From assembly GCA_035651755.1 (NCBI GenBank), contig DASRFA010000051.1:1-44734 (forward strand): DNA of 44,734 bases. The letters run 5' to 3'. The notes beneath the pieces are model-generated. The model ran no database searches, was not told the DNA's origin, and saw only the letters and a list, made by a program, of their open reading frames with translations. The first letter of the stretch is position 1. The number at the start of each line of letters is the position of its first letter. Below are positions 7,868-15,794 of this stretch, piece by piece. The translations under genes were made by a program, and so were the position numbers. The stretch comes from DASRFA01 sp035651755 (GTDB lineage Bacteria > Desulfobacterota > Binatia > UBA12015).

Positions 7868-9196
7868 ATGAAGATCTGTGTGGTGGGAACCGGTTACGTC
7901 GGGCTCGTCGCGGGGACGTGCTTCGCGGAGAGCGGCAACGACGTGACGTGCGTCGACAACGTTCCCGAGAAGGTGGAGGCGCTCCGGCGCTGCGAGATCC
8001 CGATCTACGAGCCCGGTCTCGAGGAGCTCGTCCGGCGGAACAGCCAGGAGAAGCGGCTCACCTTCACGACCGATCTGGCCGGGTCGGTGCGCGCCGCGGA
8101 GATCTGCGTCATCGCGGTCGGGACGCCGATGGACCACTCCGGTGCGGCGGACCTCACGGCCGTGATGGCGGTGGGCGAGGCGATCGCGAAGGCGGCGGAG
8201 AGCGAGAAGGTCGTCGCCATCAAGAGCACCGTGCCGATCGGCACCGCGGATCGCCTCCGCCGGGTCTTCGCGCAGCACGCCAAGCATAGGATCCACGTGA
8301 TCTCGAATCCCGAATTCATGAAGGAGGGCGCCGCGATCGAGGACTTCATGAAGCCGGACCGGGTCGTCATCGGCGGCGACGACGACGGCGCCATCGAGAA
8401 GATGAAGGAGATCTACGGGCCGTTCGTCCGGACCGAGAACCCGATCCTCGTGATGGACAACCGCTCCGCCGAGATGACGAAGTACGCGGCGAACTCGCTG
8501 CTCGCGACCAAGATCTCGTTCATCAACGAGATCGCGAACCTGTGCGAGAAGGTCGGCGCGGACATCAACTCGGTGAGGCGCGGGATCGGCTCCGACCGGC
8601 GCATCGGCCCGCACTTCCTGTTCCCGGGCGTCGGGTACGGCGGAAGCTGCTTCCCGAAGGACATCCACGCGATCATCTCGACCGCGCAGGACAACCAGCT
8701 GGACTTCACGCTGCTGCGCGCGGTCGAGGAGGTGAACGACCGGCAGAAGCGCGTCCTCGTCGGCCGCGTCCTCGACCACTACGGCGGCGACGTCGCGGGC
8801 CGGCGCTTCGCGATCTGGGGCCTCGCCTTCAAGCCGCGCACCGACGACATGCGCGAGGCGCCGTCGCTCGTCATCGTCGACCGGCTGCTCGCCGCCGGCG
8901 CCCAGGTCGCGGTGCACGACCCCGAGGCGATGGGCGAGGCGCGGAAGGCACTCGGCAACCGCGTCACGTACCACAAGGTCAACTACGAGGCCCTCGAAGG
9001 CACCGATGCGCTCATCATCGTGACCGAGTGGAACGAGTTCCGCCGGCCCGACTTCGAGCGCATGAAGAAGCTCATGAAGTCGCCGGTGATCTTCGACGGC
9101 CGGAACGTCTACGAGCCGCAGCAGATGGCCGCCCACGGCTTCACGTACTTCTCCATGGGCCGCCGCACCGTCCGCCCGGACTCGGCGCGCGGGTGA
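7868..9196 (+). CDS. ugd: UDP-glucose 6-dehydrogenase
   Basis: Oxidises UDP-glucose twice with NAD to give UDP-glucuronate. The 442-aa protein begins with the Rossmann motif GTGYVGLVAGTCFAESG. It has the family blocks VGTPMDHSGAADLTAV, STVPIGTADRLR, NPEFMKEGAAIEDFMKPDRVVIG and ANSLLATKISFINEIANLCE. The catalytic Cys261 lies in PGVGYGGSCFPKD. The C-terminal nucleotide-binding domain keeps WGLAFKPRTDDMREAPS. It sits between the glycan initiator and UDP-glucuronate decarboxylase, so its product is probably used by the next gene. The ATG has a weak purine-rich upstream stretch (GGAGAAACGAGA). Confidence 0.95.
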   Translation: MKICVVGTGYVGLVAGTCFAESGNDVTCVDNVPEKVEALRRCEIPIYEPGLEELVRRNSQEKRLTFTTDLAGSVRAAEICVIAVGTPMDHSGAADLTAVMAVGEAIAKAAESEKVVAIKSTVPIGTADRLRRVFAQHAKHRIHVISNPEFMKEGAAIEDFMKPDRVVIGGDDDGAIEKMKEIYGPFVRTENPILVMDNRSAEMTKYAANSLLATKISFINEIANLCEKVGADINSVRRGIGSDRRIGPHFLFPGVGYGGSCFPKDIHAIISTAQDNQLDFTLLRAVEEVNDRQKRVLVGRVLDHYGGDVAGRRFAIWGLAFKPRTDDMREAPSLVIVDRLLAAGAQVAVHDPEAMGEARKALGNRVTYHKVNYEALEGTDALIIVTEWNEFRRPDFERMKKLMKSPVIFDGRNVYEPQQMAAHGFTYFSMGRRTVRPDSARG

Positions 9197-9198
9197 CC

Positions 9199-9219
9199 TG
9201 TCCGGACGGTCGCCGGACA
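9199..9219 (+). terminator. hairpin between ugd and the UDP-glucuronate decarboxylase gene
   Basis: TGTCCGG and CCGGACA form a perfect 7-bp stem with a 7-base loop, starting 2 bases after the ugd stop. No T-run follows, so it is either a processing/attenuation hairpin or a weak terminator. The 98-base gap is longer than most gaps in this gene block, which fits a transcript boundary or partial read-through. Confidence 0.35.
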
Positions 9220-9294
9220 CTCCCGATTCACGGCGAGACGTGACACGCTGGCTCGAGCCGAGGCCGTCGTGCCGGCGGTGAAGACGAGGAGGAG

Positions 9295-10248
9295 ATGAGG
9301 ATTCTGATCACCGGCGGGGCGGGCTTCATCGGCTCCCACCTCGCCGACCGGCTGCTGGCCGACGGCCACGCCGTCATCGCGATCGACAACCTCGCGACCG
9401 GCCACACCCGGAACATCGAGCACCTCGCCGGGCACGAGCGCTTCAAGTTCATCCGCCACGACGTGACGGAGTACATTTACATCGAGGGCGCGCTCGACGT
9501 CGTGCTCCACCTCGCGTCGCTGCCGAGCCCGGTCGATTACCTGAAGAAGCCGATCCCGACGCTCAAGGTGGGCGCGCTCGGGACGCACAAGGCGCTCGGC
9601 CTCGCGCGCGGAAAGGGCGCGCGCTTCATGCTCGCGTCGACGTCCGAGGTCTACGGCGATCCGCTCGTGCACCCCCAGCCCGAGAGCTACTGGGGCAACG
9701 TCAATCCGGTCGGCCCGCGCGGCGTCTACGACGAATCGAAGCGCTTCGCCGAGGCGATCACGATGGCGTACCACCGCTATCACGGCCTCGACACCCGGAT
9801 CTTCCGCATCTTCAACACCTACGGGCCGCGCATGCGCCCCGAGGACGGCCGCGTCGTGACGAACTTCATCGGCCAGGCGCTGCGCGGCGAGGCGCTGACC
9901 GTGTACGACGACGGCTCGCGCACGCGGAGCTTCTGCTACGTGAGCGACCTCGTGGACGGCATCGTGGCGCTCATGCAGTCGAGCTACACGGACCCGGTGA
10001 ACCTCGGGAACCCGCGCGAGATGAAGGTTCTCGAGTTCGCCGAGGCGGTGCTGCGCCTGACCGGAAGCCGCTCCGGCCTGACCTTCGTCGCACCCACCGA
10101 CGAGCGCACCAAGGACGATCCCCAGGTGCGGCGGCCCGACATCTCGCTCGCCCAGCGCGTGCTCGGCTGGGAGCCGCGGGTCTCGCTCGACGAAGGCCTC
10201 GCGCAGACGATCGACTATTTCCGCGGCCGACTCGCCGAAGGCGGCTAG
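9295..10248 (+). CDS. UDP-glucuronate decarboxylase (UDP-xylose synthase), SDR family
   Basis: Converts UDP-glucuronate to UDP-xylose with a bound NAD. The 317-aa protein starts ILITGGAGFIGSHLADRLL. It carries blocks specific to this SDR branch rather than to GalE: HLASLPSPVDYLKKPI, TLKVGALGTHKALGLA, STSEVYGDPLVHPQPE, YWGNVNPVGPRGVYDESKR (catalytic Tyr/Lys in YDESK) and FRIFNTYGPRMRPEDGRVV. A strong AGGAGG lies just before the ATG. It directly follows ugd, which makes its substrate, so the pair is a UDP-glucose to UDP-xylose route for the polysaccharide. Confidence 0.93.
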   Translation: MRILITGGAGFIGSHLADRLLADGHAVIAIDNLATGHTRNIEHLAGHERFKFIRHDVTEYIYIEGALDVVLHLASLPSPVDYLKKPIPTLKVGALGTHKALGLARGKGARFMLASTSEVYGDPLVHPQPESYWGNVNPVGPRGVYDESKRFAEAITMAYHRYHGLDTRIFRIFNTYGPRMRPEDGRVVTNFIGQALRGEALTVYDDGSRTRSFCYVSDLVDGIVALMQSSYTDPVNLGNPREMKVLEFAEAVLRLTGSRSGLTFVAPTDERTKDDPQVRRPDISLAQRVLGWEPRVSLDEGLAQTIDYFRGRLAEGG

Positions 10249-10312
10249 GCTTCCGACCTCGGGCGAGCGCCGCGAACCAGGAGTCGGACCGGCTCCGGGA
10301 GGCTCGCGATCC

Positions 10313-11236
10313 ATGAAGGTGCTGGTGACCGGCGGTGCAGGCTTCATCGCCTCGCACGTCGCCGAGGCCTACGTGAAAGCCGGACACGAGGTCGTCGTCG
10401 TCGACGACCTTTCGAGCGGCAAGCGGCACCAGGTGCCCGCAAGCGCGACCTTCTACCGGATGGACGTGCAGGACCCGGCGCTGCGAGACGTCTTCGCGAG
10501 GGAGCGCCCGGCGATCCTGAACCACCACGCCGCCCAGATGGACGTCCGCCGCTCGGTCGCCGACCCCGCGTTCGACGCGCGCGTGAATCTGCTCGGCCTG
10601 ATCAACCTGCTCGAGGCCGGGCGCGCCGCGGGGCTCCGCCGGGTGTTGTTCGCGTCGTCCGGCGGCGCCGCGTACGGCGAGCAGGAGGAGTTCCCCGCGT
10701 CCGAGACGCACAAGCTCGAGCCCGTGAGCCCGTACGGCGTCAGCAAGGCGTCGAGCGAGCTCTACCTTTCGTGCTACCGCGCGATGTACGGGATCGAGTT
10801 CGTCGCGATGCGCTACGCCAACGTCTACGGCCCGCGCCAGGATCCCCACGGCGAGGCCGGCGTCGTCGCGATCTTCACGCAGAAGCTCCTCGCCGGCGAG
10901 GCGCCGATCATCAACGGCGACGGCAAGCAGACGCGCGACTACGTCTACGTCGGCGACCTCGTGCGCGCCAACGTCGCGCTGCTCGACCACCCGTTCACCG
11001 GCCCGCTCAACTTCGGGACCGGCATCGAGACCGACGTGAACGAGATCTTCCAGCTGGTGCGCGAGGCCGTCGGCGCCGACGTCCCCGAGCGCCACGGCCC
11101 CGCCAAGCCCGGCGAGCAGCGCCGCAGCGTCATCTCCCCGCGACGCGCCCAGGAAGTCCTCGGCTGGAAGCCCGAGGTCCCCCTCGGCGAGGGCCTCCGC
11201 CGAACGGTCGACTTCTTCCGCTCCGCAGGGTCGTAG
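10313..11236 (+). CDS. NAD-dependent nucleotide-sugar epimerase (GalE-like SDR)
   Basis: This 307-aa extended SDR has LVTGGAGFIASHVAEAYVKAGH (NAD site), HHAAQMDVRRSVADPAFDARVN, SSGGAAYGEQEEFPASETH, the catalytic Tyr/Lys in SPYGVSKASSELYL, and RYANVYGPRQDPHGEAGVVAIF. HHAAQMDVRRSV is typical of a bacterial/archaeal branch annotated as UDP-glucose 4-epimerase. The likely reaction is C4 epimerisation of a UDP-hexose, UDP-glucuronate or UDP-xylose, but sequence alone does not separate these. It closes the first sugar-gene block and is followed by a gene-free region of 567 bases. Confidence 0.88.
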   Translation: MKVLVTGGAGFIASHVAEAYVKAGHEVVVVDDLSSGKRHQVPASATFYRMDVQDPALRDVFARERPAILNHHAAQMDVRRSVADPAFDARVNLLGLINLLEAGRAAGLRRVLFASSGGAAYGEQEEFPASETHKLEPVSPYGVSKASSELYLSCYRAMYGIEFVAMRYANVYGPRQDPHGEAGVVAIFTQKLLAGEAPIINGDGKQTRDYVYVGDLVRANVALLDHPFTGPLNFGTGIETDVNEIFQLVREAVGADVPERHGPAKPGEQRRSVISPRRAQEVLGWKPEVPLGEGLRRTVDFFRSAGS

Positions 11237-11282
11237 ACCGCGGGCGTCCGGTGCCGGTGGCGCCGGTCGCGTTTGCGCGGGC

Positions 11283-11383
11283 GCTCGCTCCGGGTCTCGT
11301 TCGCGGGGCGGAAGAGCGCGCCGACTTATTTTATATTTGATGTGGGCGCGGTCCATTGTCCCGCTCGCTCGACAGTCGCTCGC
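11283..11383 (+). repeat. left core copy of the inverted repeat
   Basis: Its first 26 bases (11283-11308) are the exact reverse complement of 11645-11670, and its last 29 bases (11355-11383) of 11569-11597. The middle differs. Here it contains an AT-rich island (11324-11342) with a near-consensus -10 hexamer TATATT at 11332-11337 but no -35, in an otherwise very GC-rich region. Confidence 0.85.
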
Positions 11384-11568
11384 TTGCCCGCGAAAACGCG
11401 CCCGGCTCACCTCCCCGAATGCGGGTGATGTCGCCCCCGCTGCGCCTCGCCATCTATCCGAACCGCAGAGCCGCGGAGGGGAGATCCTCGGACGGTGTTG
11501 TCTACTGGGTGCCGGTCGGGCGTCTCCCCCCTTGGCGGCGCGGCAGCCGGGGCGGCGTGTCTGGGTGA

Positions 11569-11670
11569 GCGAGCGACTGTCGAGCGAGCGGGACAATCAC
11601 TCGCCCCCACCTTGATCCATGAGATCAACCGGGGCGCACTTCCTCCCCGCGAACGAGACCCGGAGCGAGC
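11569..11670 (-). repeat. right core copy of the inverted repeat
   Basis: Opposite-orientation copy of 11283-11383, with perfect 29-base and 26-base ends. Its diverged middle holds a different small palindrome, TTGATC-CATGA-GATCAA (11612-11628), in place of the AT-rich island of the left copy. Confidence 0.85.
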
Positions 11671-11803
11671 CGCCCAGACACGCCGCCCCGGCGGCCACAG
11701 GCACCCAAACCGCGCGTACTGATCGCGTCGACGCGCCCGCGAGGCCCCCAGCCGAGACAGACCGAGCGGCCAGCGGGAACGTCTGGTAAACGAAGCGGGC
11801 TCC

Positions 11804-13603
11804 ATGGACATCGCCCGCATCCGCAACTTCTCGATCATTGCCCACATCGACCACGGCAAATCGACCCTCGCAGACCGGCTCCTGGAGCGGACCGGCGCGG
11901 TGGAGGCGCGCCAGATGCAGGCGCAGCTCCTCGACGACATGGACCTCGAGCGCGAGCGCGGCATCACCATCAAGGCCCGCTCCGTCCGCCTCGCCTACCG
12001 GGCCCACGACGGCCAGGATTACGTCCTGAACCTGATCGACACCCCGGGCCACGTCGACTTCTCGTACGAGGTCTCGCGGAGCCTCTCGGCCTGCGAGGGC
12101 GCGGTCCTGGTCGTCGACGCGGCGCAGGGCGTCGAAGCCCAGACCCTGGCGAACGTCTACCTGGCCCTGGACGCCAACCTCGAGATCGTCCCGGTCCTGA
12201 ACAAGATCGACCTGCCGTCGGCCGAGCCGGATCGGGTCCGCCGGCAGCTCGAGGAGATCATCGGGCTCGACGGCTCGGATGCCGTGCTCGCGAGCGCGAA
12301 GCAGGGAATCGGCACCGAGGACATCCTCGAGCGCATCGTCACGAAGATCCCGCCGCCGCGCGGCGACCGAGATGCGGCCCTGCAGGCGCTGATCTTCGAC
12401 TCCTGGTTCGACCCGTATCACGGCGCGGTCGTCCTGATCCGGGTCGTGAACGGCGTCGTCCGCAAGGGCGACCGCATCCGACTGATGGCCGCCGAGCGCG
12501 ACTACGAGATTACCCGTCTCGGGGTGATGACCCCAGCCGCCGTCGAGGTGGCGGCCCTCGGCCCCGGCGAGGTCGGAGTGCTCGCCGCGTCGATCAAGGA
12601 GATCGCCCACGCCAAGATCGGCGACACCGTCACCCACTCCCGACGTCCCGCCGTCGCGCCGCTGCCCGGGTTCAAGGCGGTCAAACCGATGGTATTCGCG
12701 GGCCTCTATCCGGCGGACACCGGCCAGTACGAGGCGCTGCGGACGGCGGTCGAGAAGCTCAAGCTGAACGACTCCTCGTTCAGCTACGAGCCGGAGAGCT
12801 CGGTGGCGCTCGGCTTCGGCTTCCGCTGCGGCTTCCTCGGGCTTCTCCACATGGAGATCGTCCAGGAGCGTCTCGAGCGCGAGTTCGCGCTCACCCTGAT
12901 CACGACCGCGCCGACCGTCGCCTACCGCGTGACGACCACCGCGGCCGAGGTGCTCATCGTCGACAGCCCGACCAAGCTCCCGCCCGTCCAGAGCATCGCC
13001 ACGATCGAGGAGCCGATCATCCTCGCGACCATCCACCTGCCGGCCGAGTACATGGGCGGGATCCTGAAGCTCTGCGAGGACAAGCGCGGCCGCCAGCGCG
13101 AGATCAGGTACCTGGGCGAGAGCCGCGTCATGCTCGTCTACGAGCTGCCGCTGAACGAGATCGTCGTCGACTTCTACGATCGCCTGAAGTCGGTCTCGAA
13201 GGGCTACGCCTCGCTCGACTACGAGCTGCACGACTTCGCGGCGAGCGACCTCGTGAAGCTCGACATCCGGATCAACGGCGACATCGTCGACGCGCTGTCG
13301 CTGATCGTGCACCGCGACCGCGCGTACGCGCGCGGCCGCGAGCTCGCCACCCGAATGCGCGAGCTCATCCCCCGTCAGATGTTCGAGGTCGTCATCCAGG
13401 CCTCGATCGGGTCCAAGGTGATCGCGCGCGAGACCGTGAAGGCGATGCGGAAGAACGTGACCGCCAAGTGCTACGGCGGCGACATCACCCGCAAGCGGAA
13501 GCTCCTCGAGGCGCAGAAAGAGGGCAAGAGGCGCATGAAGCAGGTCGGTCGCGTCGAGATCCCGCAGGAGGCGTTCCTGGCGGTCCTCAAGGTCGAGCAG
13601 TGA
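11804..13603 (+). CDS. lepA: elongation factor 4 (LepA), ribosome-associated GTPase
   Basis: EF4 acts on the ribosome, where it back-translocates or helps 30S biogenesis and initiation. The 599-aa length is exactly family-typical. The G1 motif AHIDHGKSTLADRL is near residue 11, followed by DMDLERERGITIKA (switch I), DTPGHVDFSYEVSRSL (G3), NKIDLPSA (G4) and SAKQGIG (G5). The LepA-specific C-terminal domain is intact (YELPLNEIVVDFYDRLKS, SLDYELHDF, GGDITRKRKLLEAQKEGKRR). The ATG at 11804 lies 112 bases past the inverted-repeat element and has no obvious Shine-Dalgarno. The signal peptidase gene overlaps its stop by 4 bases (GTGA), the classic lepA-lepB arrangement. Confidence 0.97.
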   Translation: MDIARIRNFSIIAHIDHGKSTLADRLLERTGAVEARQMQAQLLDDMDLERERGITIKARSVRLAYRAHDGQDYVLNLIDTPGHVDFSYEVSRSLSACEGAVLVVDAAQGVEAQTLANVYLALDANLEIVPVLNKIDLPSAEPDRVRRQLEEIIGLDGSDAVLASAKQGIGTEDILERIVTKIPPPRGDRDAALQALIFDSWFDPYHGAVVLIRVVNGVVRKGDRIRLMAAERDYEITRLGVMTPAAVEVAALGPGEVGVLAASIKEIAHAKIGDTVTHSRRPAVAPLPGFKAVKPMVFAGLYPADTGQYEALRTAVEKLKLNDSSFSYEPESSVALGFGFRCGFLGLLHMEIVQERLEREFALTLITTAPTVAYRVTTTAAEVLIVDSPTKLPPVQSIATIEEPIILATIHLPAEYMGGILKLCEDKRGRQREIRYLGESRVMLVYELPLNEIVVDFYDRLKSVSKGYASLDYELHDFAASDLVKLDIRINGDIVDALSLIVHRDRAYARGRELATRMRELIPRQMFEVVIQASIGSKVIARETVKAMRKNVTAKCYGGDITRKRKLLEAQKEGKRRMKQVGRVEIPQEAFLAVLKVEQ

Positions 13604-14256
13604 GCGAGCACCCGGCGGTGAAGGCGGACGCGGACGAGGCGCGCAAATCGCGTCCGGCGGCGCGGGCGAAGTCGGTCTTCCGCGAATACGCGGAGGCTCT
13701 GCTCGTCGCTTTGGCGCTCGCGCTGTTCATCCGGACCTTCTTCGTGCAGGCCTTCAAGATCCCGTCCGGATCCATGCTGCCGACCCTCCAGATCGGCGAC
13801 CATCTGCTCGTGAACAAGCTTCTGTATGGCCTTCGGGTGCCCGTCTATGGCACACGGTTGTTCAGCTACTTCCACCCGGAGCACGGGGACGTGGTCGTCT
13901 TCGTGTACCCGGAGGACCGGGACAAGGACTTCATCAAGCGGGTGATCGGGATTCCGGGCGATCGCATCGAGATCCGCCACAAGAAGCTTTACCGGAACGG
14001 CGAGCCGGTCGATGAACCGTATGCGCACTACACCGATCCGGAGGGGCCCGCGCCGCGCGACAAGTTCGGCCCGGTCACCGTTCCGGAGGGCAACGTGTTC
14101 GTCATGGGGGACAACCGGGACCACAGCTTCGACTCGCGTTTCTGGGGCTTCGTGCCGTACGAGGACATCAAGGGGAAGGCGTTCATGATCTACTGGTCGT
14201 GGGACGGCGAGGATTCCTGGGTGCGGTGGTCGCGCCTGGGACAGCTCGTCCGCTGA
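13600..14256 (+). CDS. lepB: signal peptidase I
   Basis: Cleaves signal peptides from exported preproteins at the outer face of the cytoplasmic membrane. The start is the GTG overlapping the lepA stop, giving 218 aa. One N-terminal membrane helix (residues about 31-48) is followed by KIPSGSMLPTL with nucleophile Ser58. Lys113, the general base, lies in KDFIKRVIGIPGD. GNVFVMGDNRDHSFDSRFWGFVP is the conserved box D/E. The short single-helix form resembles signal peptidases of many non-enteric bacteria. Confidence 0.95.
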   Translation: MSEHPAVKADADEARKSRPAARAKSVFREYAEALLVALALALFIRTFFVQAFKIPSGSMLPTLQIGDHLLVNKLLYGLRVPVYGTRLFSYFHPEHGDVVVFVYPEDRDKDFIKRVIGIPGDRIEIRHKKLYRNGEPVDEPYAHYTDPEGPAPRDKFGPVTVPEGNVFVMGDNRDHSFDSRFWGFVPYEDIKGKAFMIYWSWDGEDSWVRWSRLGQLVR

Positions 14257-14333
14257 GCCCACGGACCCGCCCGCCCCCGCGCCTCCCGGCCACGGACAGG
14301 ACCGGTGACCCGCAGGAGAACCATCGAGGAGTG

Positions 14334-15695
14334 ATGGCGATGCAGCTCAGTGACAAGCTCTCTTCGCGCAAGGCGCGTCTCGGCGTGATCGGGCTCGGGT
14401 ACGTCGGCCTTCCGCTCTCCATGGAGATGGCGGAGGCCGGATTCCACGTCGTCGGGATCGACGCCGACGAGCGGAAGGTCGCAGAGATCGCCGCCCGCCG
14501 CTCCTACATCGCCGACGTGCCGACCGAGGTCCTCGAGAAGATGGTGGCGGCCGGCCGCTTCGAGGCGACCACGGATCCGTCCGTGCTCGCGACGCTCGAC
14601 GCCGTCAGCATCTGCGTCCCGACGCCGCTCTCGAAGACGAAGGACCCGGACGTCAGCTACATCCTCGACGCGGTCGCGCACATCAAGAAGCACATCCACC
14701 CGGGCCAGCTCATCGTGCTCGAGAGCACGACCTACCCCGGCACGACCGACGAGCTCATCCGCGCCGAGCTCGAGACCGACGGCATGCGCGCCGGTCGCGA
14801 GTTCTACCTCGCGTTCTCGCCCGAGCGCATCGATCCGGGGAACCAGACCCACGGCACGAAGAACACGCCCAAGGTCGTCGGCGGCATCACGCCGCGCTGC
14901 ACCGAGCTCGCGACGCTCCTCTACTCCCAGTTCATCGACCGCGTGCACCCGGTCTCGTCGGCACGCGCGGCCGAGATGGTGAAGCTCCTCGAGAACACGT
15001 TCCGGAGCGTCAACATCGGCCTCGTGAACGAGATCGCCCAGATGTGCGACGTCCTCGGGATCGACGCCTACGAGGTGATCGAGGCCGCGGCGACGAAGCC
15101 CTTCGGCTTCATGCCGTTCTACCCCGGCCCCGGCCTCGGTGGGCACTGCATCCCGATCGACCCGCACTACCTCGCGTGGAAGATGAAGGCGCACGACTTC
15201 ACGGCGCGCTTCATCGGCCTCGCGGCCGAGGTGAACCAGGAGATGCCGCACCTCGTCGTCGACAAGGTCGCGGCGGGCCTCAACTACCACGGGAAGCCGG
15301 TCAAGGGCTCCCGGATCCTGGCGCTCGGCGTCGCGTACAAGAAGGACGTGAGCGACATGCGCGAGTCGCCCGCGATCGAGGTGATCGACCAGCTCACCAA
15401 GCGCGGAGCGATCGTCAAGTACCACGACCCGTACGTCCCCGAGCTGATCCTCGAGTCGGGCGCGCGCGCTAGCGTTCCCTTGACCGACGACAACCTCCGC
15501 CTCTCCGACTGCGTCGTCATCCTGACCGACCATCGCTGCTTCGACATTCCGTTCATCGTCAAGCACTCGCGCCTCGTCGTAGACACTCGCAACTCGACGC
15601 GCGGCCTCGAGGGCCAGTACGGCGAGCGCATCATGAAGCTCGGAGCGCCGGCGCCGTTCGCGATGCGCGCCGCGCACCCCGGGGAAGCCGCGTGA
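14334..15695 (+). CDS. nucleotide-sugar dehydrogenase, UDP-N-acetylhexosamine 6-dehydrogenase type (WbpA/WecC family)
   Basis: Oxidises C6 of a UDP-N-acetylhexosamine (GlcNAc or ManNAc) to the uronate. The motif order is LGVIGLGYVGLPLSMEMAEAG (NAD site), CVPTPLSKTKDPDVSYI, ESTTYPGTTDELI, FSPERIDPGNQTH, KLLENTFRSVNIGLVNE, PGPGLGGHCIPIDPHYL with the catalytic Cys, and GVAYKKDVSDMRESPA. GLGYVGLPL and GGHCIPIDPHYL place it in the N-acetylhexosamine branch, distinct from the ugd gene at 7868. The ATG at 14334 gives 453 aa. GAGGAG is at 14326-14331, and an ATG at 14340 has better spacing. It lies apart from the main sugar block, behind lepA-lepB. Confidence 0.9.
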   Translation: MAMQLSDKLSSRKARLGVIGLGYVGLPLSMEMAEAGFHVVGIDADERKVAEIAARRSYIADVPTEVLEKMVAAGRFEATTDPSVLATLDAVSICVPTPLSKTKDPDVSYILDAVAHIKKHIHPGQLIVLESTTYPGTTDELIRAELETDGMRAGREFYLAFSPERIDPGNQTHGTKNTPKVVGGITPRCTELATLLYSQFIDRVHPVSSARAAEMVKLLENTFRSVNIGLVNEIAQMCDVLGIDAYEVIEAAATKPFGFMPFYPGPGLGGHCIPIDPHYLAWKMKAHDFTARFIGLAAEVNQEMPHLVVDKVAAGLNYHGKPVKGSRILALGVAYKKDVSDMRESPAIEVIDQLTKRGAIVKYHDPYVPELILESGARASVPLTDDNLRLSDCVVILTDHRCFDIPFIVKHSRLVVDTRNSTRGLEGQYGERIMKLGAPAPFAMRAAHPGEAA

Positions 15696-15794
15696 TCGGC
15701 CGGCGCCCCGGCCTGCCAAGCGCCAGCTAGCCGGGACGCCGCGCCGGAAGTACGCTCGCCCGAGCGCCGTGGAGGGCGCGCACGCGAGGCGACG

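Larger units (their letters stand above)
11268..11692. repeat. compound inverted-repeat element upstream of lepA
   Basis: This occupies most of the gene-free 11237-11803. Two copies of a core of about 101 bases lie in opposite orientation (11283-11383 and 11569-11670). Each core is flanked by its own, different, short inverted repeat: 15 bases with one mismatch around the left core (11268-11282 / 11386-11400) and a perfect 20 bases around the right core (11546-11565 / 11673-11692). The 145 bases between the two units contain no convincing gene. Short open frames here have no recognisable protein features. It may be a pair of small non-autonomous mobile repeats, a REP/BIME-like structure, or structured RNA. 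The remaining bases up to lepA show no clear promoter. Confidence 0.8.

Noticed and set aside
11332..11337. Isolated TATATT as the lepA promoter
   Set aside because: It has no -35 partner, lies about 470 bases from lepA and sits inside one copy of the repeat.
11337..11615. Small plus-strand genes in the gap before lepA
   Set aside because: The frames coincide with the inverted repeats, have no ribosome site and no protein features.
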